Source of the DNA: Thermodesulfatator sp.
Lineage (GTDB): Bacteria; Desulfobacterota; Thermodesulfobacteria; Thermodesulfobacteriales; Thermodesulfobacteriaceae
Direction of reading: 5' to 3'
Assembly (NCBI GenBank): GCA_027064165.1
Contig: JAMOQE010000023.1
Coordinates: forward strand, 1 to 57,578
DNA: 57,578 nucleotides
Shown here piece after piece: positions 9,270 through 18,119 of the stretch. The notes beneath the pieces are model-generated. The model worked only from the letters and a program-made list of their open reading frames with translations, was not told the DNA's origin and did not search any database. Position 1 is the stretch's first letter; every line of letters starts with the position of its first letter. The position numbers and the translations under genes are program-made.

Positions 9270-12200
9270 TAGAACCATTAATTTAAAAAAGCTCTTTAAA
9301 GAAAAAGTAGTAATATTAGTAGTAATTCTTGCTGTTCTTGGCTTGCTCTCTGGTCTTGTAATCATTGGAATTAGCGGGATAAATTTTTATTCTCTTTATA
9401 AAAAACTCCTCGGCTTAAAGTCCCAAACAGAATATCTTTATCGTACTCAAGTGTTTTTTCAAAATTTTGTAGAAATGGTCCAAAAGGACTTTGAAACATT
9501 TTTTAATCTTCAAAACTTTTCTCTAAAAGAATTAAAGCAGCCGTTATGGATAACAAAAAAGGAAACTTTGGTTACGCTACTTTCAGAAAAACCTGAATTT
9601 GAAAAAATTGCAAAAGACTTTAAAAAAGAAGAAAAAGCACTTTTCAATCTGAGAAAGAGGACATTTGAATGGAAAAAGAGCTATATAGAGCTTCAAAAAC
9701 AAAATAAAGCACTTTTACAAAAAATAGAACAGTCTTCTCAGGATTTTAGGGAATTTTTAGAAGACCTCCAGGGAAGACTTGAATTAAAAAAACTTGAAAA
9801 ATTAAAAAAAGATCCGAAAAATTTTGTCAGTTTTTATACTAATAGAGATCTGGTGAAACTGGAACTTTCTCTTTCTAAGCTGAAAAATTTAATCAGTATT
9901 ATTTCTTATCGGATAGAAAAAGCTTCCCATCTTCATAAACAAGCTCAAATAATAAATCTTGATAAAAACTACATAACTCCCTGCTTTGTAGAAGGTAATC
10001 TTTATGTCAAACTTGCTGTAAAAAGCTGTGCTCAATTTAATTTGGGATGCGGAAAAGATCTTAAGATAAAGTATCAACAAATTGAAACCTATGTAAAAAA
10101 ATCCTTAGTTCTTTCTAATAAGCGCATTCTATTAGAACTGGAAGGGAAGAAATTATATACAGAAGCTAAAAGGCTTGTAGCTCAGTTAGTATCCTTAAAA
10201 AATGAGTTCAATTTCGCCATAAAAACAGAAATAGAAAGAATTTCTAAAATTACTCGCGGTTTATTTGTAAGGAGTGTAAGCATAGTAATAGGTTTTGCCC
10301 TTTTAACAGGGTCGATTTTCGTTGCAATAGCCTCTCAAATAATTAAAGCAATAAAACGGGAAATAGCTTTGAGGACAAGAGCAGAGAGCGAGAGAGAGTT
10401 GGTGGAAACAATTATTGAAAATCTTCCTATGGGAGTGGCTTTGATATCTCCGGAGACACAGAAAATAATAAACATAAATAAAGAAACCGAGAAGATCACG
10501 GGTTACAAAAGAGAAGAAGTGGTTGGAGAAAGTTGTAGGCTTATCTGTTCTTCAAAGGCTGGGGAGTGTCCAATCCTTGATCTTGGAGAGAAGGTTTATG
10601 AAAAGGAAGTCTGGCTTTTTAAAAAGGATGGGAGTAGAGTGCCGGTACTTAAAAGTGTGATTCCGCTTTATCTTCATGGGAAAGATGTGCTTCTTGAGGC
10701 ATTTGTGGATATTACTGACCAGATTAGAGCAAGGGAAGAGGCTGAAAGGCTTGCCAGGGCAAAAAGTGAATTCGTTGCTAATATGAGCCACGAGATCAGA
10801 ACCCCTCTTAACGGAATTATTGGAATGCTCCAGATTCTTTTAGACACCGGACTTGATCCCCAGCAAAAAGAATACGCTGAAACGGCAATGCGCTGCGGAC
10901 ACCATCTTATTGAAATAGTCAATAACATTCTTGATTTCTCCAAGCTTGAGTCTGGAAAAGTTGAGCTTGAAAGTATTCCTTTTAATATTCGTCAGCTTGT
11001 TGAGGATGTTATGGAAATGTTTGCAGAAAAGGCAGAGAAGAAGGGCATTGAGCTTGGGTGCCTTGTGGAAGCAGAGGTGCCAGAGATTGTAATTGGAGAT
11101 CCGGGAAGAATCCGTCAGGTGCTTATAAATCTTGTGGGAAATGCTGTAAAGTTTACTGAAAAAGGAGGGGTTTACTCTTTTGTAAGATTAAAAGAGGAGC
11201 TAAATGGAGATGTAAATCTTCTTTTTGAGGTAAAAGACACGGGTATCGGAATTCCAGAAGAGGCAAGGAAAAGGCTTTTTCAGCCCTTTGAACAGGTTGA
11301 TGCTTCAACCACCAGACGCTTTGGTGGAACCGGGCTTGGTCTTGCAATCTGTAAACACCTGATAGAACTTATGGGCGGGAAAATTGATTTTGAAAGCGAA
11401 GTTGGGAAAGGCACAAAATTTTTCTTTACCATTCCCCTGCATAAAGGAAAGCCTGAGAAATTTACTCCCAGGTATAATCTTGAGGGTTTGCGGGTGCTTA
11501 TTGTAGAGGACAATGCGGTGAACAGAGAGATTCTTGAGTATTATTTAAAAAGCTGGGCAATGGTGTGTAAAACTGCAGAAAGTGCAAAAGAAGCATTTGA
11601 AAAAGCTGTTTCTGCCTATCACAGAGGAGAGCCCTTTGATGTGGCAATTGTGGACTATACGCTGCCAGATGAGGACGGATTTTCCTTTGCCAGAAAGTTT
11701 AAAGCTCAGGAAGCCACAGCAGGAATTCGTTTGGTACTTTTAACCCCTCTTACCAGGCGTGAAGTGGCAAAGAAAAGCAAAGAAGCAGGATTTGCAGGAT
11801 TTCTTACCAAGCCAGTGCGGCAGTCCCATCTTTACGACTGTATTGCCATGGTAATGGGATTAAAAGAAGAAAAAATTTTAATAACAAAGCATGTAATAGA
11901 TAAAGCCAAAAAAGAAGAAAAGAAAAAAAGAAAAAAAGTGTTACTTGTAGAGGATAATCCAGTTAATCAAAGGGTAGGTGCAATTATACTTGAAAAAATG
12001 GGATTTAGTGTTGACATAGCAAACAATGGAAAGGAAGCAATTGAGGCAGTAAAAGAAAAAGACTATGATTTGATTCTTATGGATTGTCAGATGCCAGAGA
12101 TAGATGGATATGAAGCAACAAGGAGGATTCGTGAGCTTGGAGGAAAAAAGGCAAGGGTGCCAATTATTGCTATGACTGCTCACGCCCTTGAAGGAGATAG

Positions 12201-12318
12201 AGAAAAATGTCTTGCCGCAGGAATGAATGATTACATTTCAAAGCCAGTGAAAAAGGAAAAGCTTGAAGAAGTAATAAAAAAGTGGTTGAATCAGGAGGAA
12301 GAGAAAGAAAAGTTCTAA
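9265..12318 (+). CDS. Hybrid sensor histidine kinase with PAS and two receiver domains; probable AUU start
   Basis: A membrane hybrid kinase. TM1 lies at the N-terminus. A helical periplasmic region of about 270 residues follows, then TM2 and a PAS domain. HisKA carries the phospho-acceptor in MSHEIRTPLNG. HATPase_c has DTGIGIP and GGTGLGLAI. Receiver 1 has its aspartate in IVDYTLP and receiver 2 in LMDCQMPEIDG. No HPt domain is attached; a free HPt protein is encoded 0.9 kb downstream. Start choice: an in-frame stop lies at 9247-9249, and no ATG or GTG occurs before a TTG at 9343 that would cut into TM1. AAGGAGA (9251-9257) sits 7 bases before an ATT at 9265, so AUU initiation is proposed. 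If the TTG is used, the CDS is 9343-12318. Confidence 0.88.
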   Translation: MNRTINLKKLFKEKVVILVVILAVLGLLSGLVIIGISGINFYSLYKKLLGLKSQTEYLYRTQVFFQNFVEMVQKDFETFFNLQNFSLKELKQPLWITKKETLVTLLSEKPEFEKIAKDFKKEEKALFNLRKRTFEWKKSYIELQKQNKALLQKIEQSSQDFREFLEDLQGRLELKKLEKLKKDPKNFVSFYTNRDLVKLELSLSKLKNLISIISYRIEKASHLHKQAQIINLDKNYITPCFVEGNLYVKLAVKSCAQFNLGCGKDLKIKYQQIETYVKKSLVLSNKRILLELEGKKLYTEAKRLVAQLVSLKNEFNFAIKTEIERISKITRGLFVRSVSIVIGFALLTGSIFVAIASQIIKAIKREIALRTRAESERELVETIIENLPMGVALISPETQKIININKETEKITGYKREEVVGESCRLICSSKAGECPILDLGEKVYEKEVWLFKKDGSRVPVLKSVIPLYLHGKDVLLEAFVDITDQIRAREEAERLARAKSEFVANMSHEIRTPLNGIIGMLQILLDTGLDPQQKEYAETAMRCGHHLIEIVNNILDFSKLESGKVELESIPFNIRQLVEDVMEMFAEKAEKKGIELGCLVEAEVPEIVIGDPGRIRQVLINLVGNAVKFTEKGGVYSFVRLKEELNGDVNLLFEVKDTGIGIPEEARKRLFQPFEQVDASTTRRFGGTGLGLAICKHLIELMGGKIDFESEVGKGTKFFFTIPLHKGKPEKFTPRYNLEGLRVLIVEDNAVNREILEYYLKSWAMVCKTAESAKEAFEKAVSAYHRGEPFDVAIVDYTLPDEDGFSFARKFKAQEATAGIRLVLLTPLTRREVAKKSKEAGFAGFLTKPVRQSHLYDCIAMVMGLKEEKILITKHVIDKAKKEEKKKRKKVLLVEDNPVNQRVGAIILEKMGFSVDIANNGKEAIEAVKEKDYDLILMDCQMPEIDGYEATRRIRELGGKKARVPIIAMTAHALEGDREKCLAAGMNDYISKPVKKEKLEEVIKKWLNQEEEKEKF

Positions 12319-12345
12319 ATTAGAAAGAGGACCGGGGCAGGAGCA

Positions 12346-13218
12346 ATGGAAAAGATTTTTGTAAAAGATGTAATGACTGTAGAGCCAATTACTATTTCTC
12401 CAGATAAAGCAATAACTTCGGTAATTGAACTTATGAGCTCTCTTGAAATAGGTAGTGTGATTGTAGAAAATCAGGGGAAAGTAGTGGACATAATTACTCA
12501 AAGAGATGTAATTTATGCCCTTTCACATAATTGCGAAAAACTAAAAATAAAGGAATTTATAGAAAAGTGTAAGCCCAAAAGGGAATTAAAGATAATTTCT
12601 ACTACCGCAACTGTGTATGAAGCTATGGAAATTATGGAAAAGGAGAAAATAAAGCATCTTCCAGTGGTGGATGAGAGGGGAAATATTGTTGGTATTATTA
12701 CTGCTACTGATATCTTACACAGGGTTACTCATGTAGCCCTTGTTGATCCCTTAACAAAGATTTATAACAGACGCTATTTAGATGTACTTCTTTTTAAATT
12801 AAGGAAGAGGCTTGGTTTTTCAATCTTAATGCTTGACATAGACGATTTTAAAAAAATAAATGATAATTATGGGCATACTTTTGGGGATAAAGTGCTTATT
12901 AATTTAGGAAAAGTCCTTCTTAGTTGCATAAGAAACTATGACGATGCTATCAGGTATGGAGGGGAAGAATTTCTGGTAGTGCTTTACAGGGCAGGGCTTC
13001 AAGATGCAAAGCAGGTAGCAGAAAGAATAAGAACTAAATTCTATGAAAGCAAGTATGAAGAGGTTCCGGGATTAAAGATCAGTGTGAGTATAGGGATTGC
13101 CTGTGGAGTAAATGGAGATAATTTATGGGATGTGATAAAAAAGGCAGATAAAGCCCTTTATCAGGCGAAGAGGAAGGGAAAAAATAGGAGCGAAGTATAT
13201 TGCGAAGAAAAAGTTTAA
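12346..13218 (+). CDS. CBS-pair GGDEF diguanylate cyclase
   Basis: A soluble cytoplasmic protein with two CBS motifs (residues about 5-125; VKDVMTVEPITISPD and a second copy ending GIITATDIL) followed by a GGDEF domain (about 130-285). The signature is RYGGEEF. The RNYD five residues before it is an I-site, so the enzyme is predicted to be active and feedback-inhibited. CBS pairs usually bind adenosine nucleotides or SAM, so synthesis of c-di-GMP may respond to energy or methyl-donor state. It lies 27 bases after the hybrid kinase and 16 bases before the HPt gene, on the same strand, and is probably co-transcribed. Confidence 0.88.
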   Translation: MEKIFVKDVMTVEPITISPDKAITSVIELMSSLEIGSVIVENQGKVVDIITQRDVIYALSHNCEKLKIKEFIEKCKPKRELKIISTTATVYEAMEIMEKEKIKHLPVVDERGNIVGIITATDILHRVTHVALVDPLTKIYNRRYLDVLLFKLRKRLGFSILMLDIDDFKKINDNYGHTFGDKVLINLGKVLLSCIRNYDDAIRYGGEEFLVVLYRAGLQDAKQVAERIRTKFYESKYEEVPGLKISVSIGIACGVNGDNLWDVIKKADKALYQAKRKGKNRSEVYCEEKV

Positions 13219-13234
13219 GGGGCGAAAGATAGCT

Positions 13235-13549
13235 TTGATAGAGAAAATCAAGACTTACTTAATGAATGAACTTGGCGTAGGAGAGGAGGAGATAGAGGGG
13301 CTGATAGAGGTGGCCAAGGGAAGTCTTGCAAAAAATTTTGAAAAGCTGGAAAGACATCTTTCAGCAGGAGAAATGGATGAGTTTGCCCGAGTCGCTCATA
13401 CTATAAAAGGTGTCCTTTTAAACTTAGGGCTTGAAAAAGAGGCGGCTTTATCCAAGGAAATTGAGCTTAAAGCAAAAGAGGGTGAGTCAAAGGAAAGTCT
13501 TTCTCAGATGGTAGAAAATTTAAAAAAATCTCTTGCAGGACTTATTTAA
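13235..13549 (+). CDS. Stand-alone HPt phosphotransfer protein
   Basis: A 104-residue all-helical histidine phosphotransfer protein. The phospho-acceptor is His55 in ARVAHTIKGVLLNLG, matching the HPt consensus AHxLKG. It should accept phosphate from a receiver of the hybrid kinase upstream and pass it to a response regulator. The receiver-GGDEF protein encoded 1.3 kb downstream is the obvious candidate. The start is TTG, with AAGGGGCG about 10 bases upstream; no ATG or GTG gives a full HPt fold. Confidence 0.85.
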   Translation: MIEKIKTYLMNELGVGEEEIEGLIEVAKGSLAKNFEKLERHLSAGEMDEFARVAHTIKGVLLNLGLEKEAALSKEIELKAKEGESKESLSQMVENLKKSLAGLI

Positions 13550-13614
13550 AGGAATTATTATTTAAAAAGATTTTAAAAAGAAAAAGGATTTTAAATTAAG
13601 GAGACGCAAAATAA

Positions 13615-14886
13615 ATGAAGATTGCAATAGATCCTATTACTCACCTTCCCCTTGCTTGCGAATTAAAAGAAATTTGGCCTAATCTTTCGGAAAAGAGAAA
13701 AACTTGCGCATATATTCTTCTTGATTTTAATGGGCTCTTTCTCATTAATGCCTTTTTTGGATATAAAACAGGAGATCAACTTTTAAAACATTTTGCCAAG
13801 CTTTTAAAAGATTCCTTTCAAGAAGGTGTCTCATTTCCTTTAGTTTATCGTTTAGCAAACGATAGTTTTGTAGCACTTGTTTTAGGAACAGCTTCAGATG
13901 CTTTTAAAAAGCTTATTTCTTTTAAACAGATTTGTGCTACTCATCCTTTTATAGTTTCTGGAGAAACTCAAGAAAAAGTTCTTTACCCTTCTTTTGCAGC
14001 AGTTATTCTTGAAATTGAACCTTCTAAAATCCCAGCAGAAGAGGTATTGTGGGCGGCAGAAAGGGCTCTCATAGAGTTAAAGAAAGTAACAAAAGAAGGA
14101 ATAGAGATTGTAAGCAATGAATGGCTTGAAAGAATTCTTAAAAAGAAGAAGAACCTGGCACTATTCCTTGAAGCTCTTGAAAAAGACCAAATTACTTTTG
14201 CTCTTCAGAAGATAGTGGATATAAATACAGGAAAAATTTTTGCTTATGAAGTGCTTGCAAGGATTAAGCTTCCTGAGGGAAGGGTTGTTCCTGCAGGGAT
14301 GTTTATAGATGATTTAGCTCATCTTGGTCTGGACATGGTTCTTGATGAAGAGGTAATAGATAAAGCACTTTTTTATAAGAAAAAATTAGGGATAAAAGAA
14401 AAGCTGTCTTTAAATTTTTCCAACAAGTTTTTTGACCAGAAGCTTATTCTTTTTAAAGATCTCGTATTCCACTACAAAATTCCTCCACGGGAGCTTATTA
14501 TAGAACTTACAGAAAGAGAAGATTTTGAAAGGATCACCTCCTTTGAAGAAAAATTTGGTGAATTAAAAAATGAAGGCTTTTTAATTTTCCTTGATGATTT
14601 CGGGATTGGATATTCCAACTTTCATCTTCTTGAAAGATATCCATTTGATGGAATAAAAATTGACGGCAGATTTATTAAAAATCTTCTTACCAACTGGATG
14701 GACAGAAAATTTGTAGAATTTATTTTAGAAATAAGCAAGCGGTTAGAAGTAAATGTAGTAGCAGAATTTGTGGAGGAGGAAAAGGTACTGGAGTTTTTTA
14801 GAAAGAGCTTTGATTCTCAAAATACCATAGACTTTTTAGCTCAGGGATATCTTCTGGGTAAACCTGAGGTCCTGGAGCTAAAGTAA
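13615..14886 (+). CDS. Degenerate GGDEF plus EAL protein, probable c-di-GMP phosphodiesterase
   Basis: The N-terminal half (about 1-170) keeps the GGDEF fold, but the signature is RLANDSF in place of RYGGDEF, so it cannot make c-di-GMP and may be regulatory. The C-terminal EAL domain (about 180-420) starts with EVLAR (about residue 212) in place of EALLR. It retains the residues expected for metal and substrate binding: the asparagine in LSLNFS, ELTERED, FLDDFGIGYSNF, IKIDGRF, AEFVEEE and QGYLLGKP. Hydrolysis of c-di-GMP to pGpG is therefore likely. A GGAGACGC site precedes the ATG. It is the only c-di-GMP-degrading gene in the block, and the next gene starts on the base after its stop. Confidence 0.85.
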   Translation: MKIAIDPITHLPLACELKEIWPNLSEKRKTCAYILLDFNGLFLINAFFGYKTGDQLLKHFAKLLKDSFQEGVSFPLVYRLANDSFVALVLGTASDAFKKLISFKQICATHPFIVSGETQEKVLYPSFAAVILEIEPSKIPAEEVLWAAERALIELKKVTKEGIEIVSNEWLERILKKKKNLALFLEALEKDQITFALQKIVDINTGKIFAYEVLARIKLPEGRVVPAGMFIDDLAHLGLDMVLDEEVIDKALFYKKKLGIKEKLSLNFSNKFFDQKLILFKDLVFHYKIPPRELIIELTEREDFERITSFEEKFGELKNEGFLIFLDDFGIGYSNFHLLERYPFDGIKIDGRFIKNLLTNWMDRKFVEFILEISKRLEVNVVAEFVEEEKVLEFFRKSFDSQNTIDFLAQGYLLGKPEVLELK

Positions 14887-15888
14887 ATGGATTATAAAAA
14901 ACTGAACGAATTGGTTAATAAGGTAGCACAAAGTCTCAAAGTTTTACTTGCAGAAGACAATGTTTTTTTAAGAAAGAAGACCTGTTCTTTACTTACCAAA
15001 AATGGTTTTCATGTTATAGAGGCTAAAAATGGAAAAGAGGCATGGGAGAAGTTTAAAGAAAATTATGATGAAATAGGAGTTGTTGTTCTTGATTGGGTAA
15101 TGCCGGAGATGGATGGTCTTGAGGTGTGTCGTCTTATAAGAAGTACAAATATAGGCCACTATACCTACATAATTTTTCTTTCTGGAGTTGAAGATAGGGA
15201 AAAGATTGCAAAGTGTTTGGAGGTGGGGGCAGATGATTACATAATGAAGCCCATACACCAGAAGGAGTTCCTTGCAAGGATAAAAGCAGGTTTAAGGATT
15301 ATAGCACTTGAAAAGCTATTGATGGAGGCGAATGAAAAGCTTGAGAGGCTTGCCACTATAGATGAGTTAACAGGAGTGTTCAATAGAAGGGCTCTTTTTA
15401 ATGAGTTAAAAAAGAGTGCCCATTTTGCGATTCGTGCCAAAAAAAAGCTTTATATTGTAATGATTGATATAGACCATTTTAAAAAAATAAACGATACCTA
15501 TGGGCATCAGGTAGGAGATCTTGTTTTAAAGGAGCTTGCCCAGAGGCTTCGTTCTGAACTCAGGCCTTATGACATAATTGGGAGATATGGAGGAGAGGAA
15601 TTTCTGGTAGCATTTGTAAATAAACAGGAGAGAGAGGCAGCAGAAATAGGGGAGCGGCTTAGACAGGCAGTAAAAACCAATCCCTTCCAGATTGATGAAG
15701 AACTTTTTATTACTGTGACAATCAGTGCAGGGATTGGCATATTTGATCCTGCTCAATGTAATATAGAAGGAACAATTTCAGAGGAAGACTTAATGCAGGA
15801 GCTTTCAAAGGTAATTGAAAGGGCAGACAAGGCCCTTTATGAGGCAAAAGTTAAAGGCAGAGATAGAATAATAATGAGTAAAATTTAA
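14887..15888 (+). CDS. Response regulator with receiver and GGDEF domains (PleD/WspR-like)
   Basis: The receiver domain (about residues 15-135) has acidic residues AEDN, the phospho-acceptor Asp69 in VVLDWVMPEMDG and the conserved lysine in YIMKPI. The GGDEF domain (about 155-330) has DELTGVFNRRA, the active signature RYGGEEF and an RPYD I-site five residues earlier. Phosphorylation should promote dimerisation and c-di-GMP synthesis. As the only response regulator in the block without an attached kinase, it is the natural end of the kinase/HPt relay. It starts immediately after the EAL gene stop codon. Confidence 0.9.
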   Translation: MDYKKLNELVNKVAQSLKVLLAEDNVFLRKKTCSLLTKNGFHVIEAKNGKEAWEKFKENYDEIGVVVLDWVMPEMDGLEVCRLIRSTNIGHYTYIIFLSGVEDREKIAKCLEVGADDYIMKPIHQKEFLARIKAGLRIIALEKLLMEANEKLERLATIDELTGVFNRRALFNELKKSAHFAIRAKKKLYIVMIDIDHFKKINDTYGHQVGDLVLKELAQRLRSELRPYDIIGRYGGEEFLVAFVNKQEREAAEIGERLRQAVKTNPFQIDEELFITVTISAGIGIFDPAQCNIEGTISEEDLMQELSKVIERADKALYEAKVKGRDRIIMSKI

Positions 15889-15895
15889 AGGCATT

Positions 15896-16963
15896 TTAAA
15901 ATAAGTCCTTTATTACATGCCATAACAGCCTGCTCTGGGGACGGACCCTTCCGGTAAGGGGATTATAAAAAAGCACATTTTCCTCTATCAAAAACTTTAA
16001 CACTCTACCTTCAATCAAATGTTCTTCCACTTCTTCTCTTTCTTTAAAAAACTGTAAGGCACTCATTATTTTTTCTACAGGTGGACCGGGCTTTTCTCCA
16101 TCTTTTAAAAGCCTGAGCTTCCACTTTAACCTTCCTCTCTCACTTGCAACCAACAATTTAAGAGCTTCTTCTATGCCTATGCCTCTTTTTAATTCTTCAA
16201 AAAGGCTTACTATGTCTCCTGGTTTCCCTCCTACATACTCCCAAATAAGTTCTTTCTCTTTAAAACCAAAACCCTCATACACTTTAAAAGCATCTTCCTT
16301 GGATAGGTCATCCACGAGCACATATTTTGCCCTTCCCTCAAGTCTGGCATTGGAATAAATTTCTTCTATAAACAAACAATCACTTGTTGCACAAAGACAG
16401 TGACAAAGATGAGTCTCCTTTGTCATTCGCACAAAAAAGTTAAATAGCCTTGCAAGTAAAGGCATTCCCGTAGCATTTATTTCATCCTTTATCACCTGTA
16501 ATTCGTCAAATATAAGCACCGGTTTAAATCCCTTCTCCTTAAATCTCTTCATCACCTCCTCTAAATAATTAAACACATCTACCTTATTCTCATCTACATC
16601 TCCTACCTGAAGACACCTAATAAACTCTGCAGGAAGCACTATCCCTGTATTTATTTTCTTTGTAAGCCTTTCCACATATTCCACTCCTGCAGAAATAATA
16701 TCCAGTTTTTCACGAAGTTTCTTCCACAGGCTATCATCACCTACTTTAAATATCACTCTGGTAAATTTTCTATACCCTCCTTCAAATCCCCTAAAGTTGA
16801 TATAAAACACCCGATAATCTTCCGGAAGCTCCTCTATTACTTGCATGAGAAGTGCTGTTTTTCCGCTATTAATTGGCCCATATACAAACCAGACTACATT
16901 TGGCTCTCCCGAAAGAATAGCTTTTATTTCCTTTATTTCTTTCTCCCTGTTAAAAAAAGGCAC
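15896..16963 (-). CDS. STAND-like archaeal-type ATPase, copy 1
   Basis: A P-loop ATPase resembling the ATPase_2 family common in archaea. It starts with NREKEIKEIKAIL, then Walker A GPINSGKT (residues 29-36) and Walker B as LIFDELQ near residue 170. A cysteine-rich stretch [11 protein letters not shown] follows at about 210, then a C-terminal winged-helix-like region. The function is unknown. A closely related copy lies at 23990-25078; the two share near-identical blocks around [13 protein letters not shown] and [17 protein letters not shown]. The GTG start overlaps the DAHP synthase stop (TAGTG), with AGGAGGC inside the end of that gene, so the two are translationally coupled. Confidence 0.75.
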   Translation of the reverse strand: MPFFNREKEIKEIKAILSGEPNVVWFVYGPINSGKTALLMQVIEELPEDYRVFYINFRGFEGGYRKFTRVIFKVGDDSLWKKLREKLDIISAGVEYVERLTKKINTGIVLPAEFIRCLQVGDVDENKVDVFNYLEEVMKRFKEKGFKPVLIFDELQVIKDEINATGMPLLARLFNFFVRMTKETHLCHCLCATSDCLFIEEIYSNARLEGRAKYVLVDDLSKEDAFKVYEGFGFKEKELIWEYVGGKPGDIVSLFEELKRGIGIEEALKLLVASERGRLKWKLRLLKDGEKPGPPVEKIMSALQFFKEREEVEEHLIEGRVLKFLIEENVLFYNPLTGRVRPQSRLLWHVIKDLF

Positions 16964-18072
16964 TACTTTGCCTCCTGAACCATTTTCTTAAGCTCTAAAT
17001 AAGTTTCTCTAACTTTATTCACATATTTAAGATAAAGGGGAAGTTCTTCTATAGGAATGGCCTGAGGGCCGTCACAAAGGGCTTTTTCAGGAGCAGGATG
17101 AAACTCAACAAGCACGGCATTTGCTCCTGCGATTACTCCCTGAGCAGTTGCATGATAAATATCCTTTATTCCATCTGGATCTTCTGCCCTTGAACCTATA
17201 GGATGAGACGGATCTATACAAACTGGAAGCCTTGTAAGCCTTTTTACCACAGGTACATGGGCAAAGTCAACCAGATTTCTGTGAGGATCTCCTAAGTGGG
17301 TTCTCACCCCTCTTAAGCAAAAAATTATTTTTGTATTTCCTTCAGAAGCAATATATTCTGCAGCATTTAAGCTTTCTTCAAGAGTTAATCCATAGCCTCT
17401 TTTATAAAGCACAGGGAATTCTTTTTGTCTCCCCACTTCCTTAAGAAGCTCAAAATTCTGGGCATTTCTTGTGCCTATTTGCAGAATCACGCCACAGGGA
17501 TTACCAGCCTCCTCCAAACTTTGCTTTATTTCTTCTATATGGCGACCAGCAAGGACCTCCATTACGATAATCTTTATATCGTATTTTCCAGCAAGTTCAA
17601 AGAGCCAGGGAAGACACTTTTTCCCCCAGCCCTGAAAATCATAAGGAGAAGTCCTGGGTTTATAAGCTCCCATTCTGGCACAGGAAATTCCATTCTCCTT
17701 TAGAGCTTTAAATATAGCCTCTGCATTTTCATAAGTATCTACTGCACAGAGCCCCACAAAAAGATGAAAACTGTGCTGATCAAATTTAAGCCCTTTATAT
17801 TCAAAACCTATTTCATCAAGTTCTCCGTGTCTTCCTATAAGACGATACTTTGAAGTAACCCTTACTGCTCTTTCCACCCCTGGAAGGCTTTCTATTTCGT
17901 GAGAAGATACCATGTAGTCCTCTCCTATAAGATGCACTTCAAGAAGGGACCTCGTTACCCCTTTACTTTCAAGCACTTTTACCTTGAGATGAGGAAATCG
18001 TTCAAGATACTCCATTAAAATCTTAAATTCTTTGCTTTCTTTAGTAACATGGGGCTCCATAATAATAATCAT
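16963..18072 (-). CDS. aroF: 3-deoxy-7-phosphoheptulonate (DAHP) synthase
   Basis: Condenses phosphoenolpyruvate and erythrose-4-phosphate, the first step of the shikimate pathway. This is the short AroA-beta/Bacillus-type enzyme with an N-terminal ferredoxin-like regulatory domain (about 1-85) ahead of the barrel. The barrel shows VGLCAVDTYENAEA, then KPRTSPYDFQG, a GTRNAQNF segment, RGVRTH, CIDPSHPIGSR and EFHPAPEKALCDGPQAI. The start chosen is the ATG at 18072, 6 bases after AAAGGGAGG; an in-frame TTG at 18078 is less likely because it abuts the ribosome site. No other aromatic pathway gene is adjacent. The downstream partner is the ATPase, overlapping by one base. Confidence 0.9.
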   Translation of the reverse strand: MIIIMEPHVTKESKEFKILMEYLERFPHLKVKVLESKGVTRSLLEVHLIGEDYMVSSHEIESLPGVERAVRVTSKYRLIGRHGELDEIGFEYKGLKFDQHSFHLFVGLCAVDTYENAEAIFKALKENGISCARMGAYKPRTSPYDFQGWGKKCLPWLFELAGKYDIKIIVMEVLAGRHIEEIKQSLEEAGNPCGVILQIGTRNAQNFELLKEVGRQKEFPVLYKRGYGLTLEESLNAAEYIASEGNTKIIFCLRGVRTHLGDPHRNLVDFAHVPVVKRLTRLPVCIDPSHPIGSRAEDPDGIKDIYHATAQGVIAGANAVLVEFHPAPEKALCDGPQAIPIEELPLYLKYVNKVRETYLELKKMVQEAK

Positions 18073-18119
18073 AACCAACCTCCCTTTTTTAAAAATTTTG
18101 GATAGATTTTTTTAATTTA

